Positions 5,435 to 5,550 of a stretch of 5,550 nucleotides of DNA are shown here, one piece after another. A program made the position numbers and the translations under genes. The notes beneath the pieces were generated by a model. The model was not told the origin of the DNA. It did not search any database and saw only the letters and a list, made by a program, of their open reading frames with translations. Within the stretch, counting starts at the first letter, position 1; each line of letters begins with the position of its first letter. This DNA comes from JBLHUT01 sp047629975. Its GTDB lineage: Bacteria > Pseudomonadota > Alphaproteobacteria > Rhodobacterales > Rhodobacteraceae. Location: contig JBLHUT010000235.1 of the NCBI GenBank assembly GCA_047629975.1, forward strand, positions 1 to 5,550, read 5' to 3'.

Positions 5435-5550
5435 ATGAGCGGAAAAGATAGTGAGCGTGGTCGCAAGGAACTGCGCGACGCCAGAGCACTGGGGCGCGGC
5501 TTGTTCACGTCATCCTTTGTATTTTCGGTGTTCGTCAATCTTTTGATGCT
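5435..5550 (+). CDS. type I secretion system permease/ATPase, PrtD-like (N-terminal fragment)
   Basis: Only the first 38 codons are present; the gene runs off the right edge. The start ATG at 5435 has an AAAGGA ribosome site (5424-5429) at good spacing. The charged N-terminus (RGRKELRDARALGRGLF, 8-24) followed by a hydrophobic run ending in FVNLLML (33-39, with L39 only partly inside the window) resembles the beginning of the first membrane segment of PrtD/HlyB-like ABC exporters, where a FVNLLMLTGP-type sequence precedes the QVYDRV region. Such proteins energise one-step export of C-terminally signalled proteins such as RTX toxins, proteases or adhesins, together with a membrane-fusion protein and an outer-membrane channel. 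Neither partner is visible here. The call rests on a short stretch and needs the rest of the gene. Confidence 0.68.
   Translation, partial: MSGKDSERGRKELRDARALGRGLFTSSFVFSVFVNLLM

Noticed and set aside
5119..5538. Minus-strand open frame (139 codons) across the divergent gap
   Set aside because: It covers the mlaA start region and the secretion-gene start in another frame, has no recognisable domain, and conflicts with a well-supported promoter and two real genes.

Overview
The window is chromosomal DNA from a GC-rich alphaproteobacterium, most likely in the Rhodobacterales (Roseobacter group). That rests on the protein sequences and on the gene content, recognised by eye without any database search: a RidA / glycerophosphodiester phosphodiesterase / COG3146 acyltransferase run, MlaA followed directly by MlaC, and a divergent type I secretion ABC transporter. 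No tRNA, rRNA, CRISPR array, insertion sequence, phage gene or attachment site was seen. Most of the sequence is ordinary, tightly packed housekeeping DNA.

Layout, left to right. (1) Positions 1-369, minus strand: the N-terminal part of a ferredoxin-reductase-type FAD/NAD(P)H oxidoreductase, running off the left edge. (2) An 84-bp divergent gap, then a Prx5-type peroxiredoxin at 454-942 on the plus strand. (3) A convergent gap (943-1035) holding two hairpins, one beside each gene end. (4) Two minus-strand gene pairs, read right to left: ridA-like (3797-3333) and a GDPD-family phosphodiesterase (3336-2581), then a COG3146/DUF482 acyltransferase (2501-1317) and phhB, pterin-4a-carbinolamine dehydratase (1320-1036). 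Within each pair the stop and start codons overlap as ATGA, so translation is probably coupled. The pairs are separated by 79 bp with a small hairpin and a possible promoter. (5) mlaA (5234-4506) and mlaC (4549-3899), also minus strand and overlapping, encoding the outer-membrane lipoprotein and periplasmic lipid carrier of the Mla phospholipid transport pathway. (6) A 200-bp divergent intergenic region with a good mlaA promoter candidate and palindromes, then the first 38 codons of a PrtD/HlyB-type type I secretion permease/ATPase at 5435, running off the right edge.

How the genes work together: MlaA and MlaC act in one envelope-lipid pathway; the MlaFEDB ABC complex they need is not in the window. 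RidA (enamine/imine deamination), PhhB (pterin recycling) and the peroxiredoxin (peroxide removal) are small metabolite-repair or protective enzymes, but their proximity need not mean a shared pathway. I do not see an obviously new biological system. The points most worth a second look are the twin-arginine signal and two competing starts of MlaC, the palindrome over the mlaA -35 element, the conserved resolving-cysteine candidate in the peroxiredoxin, and the unresolved role of the acyltransferase coupled to phhB.
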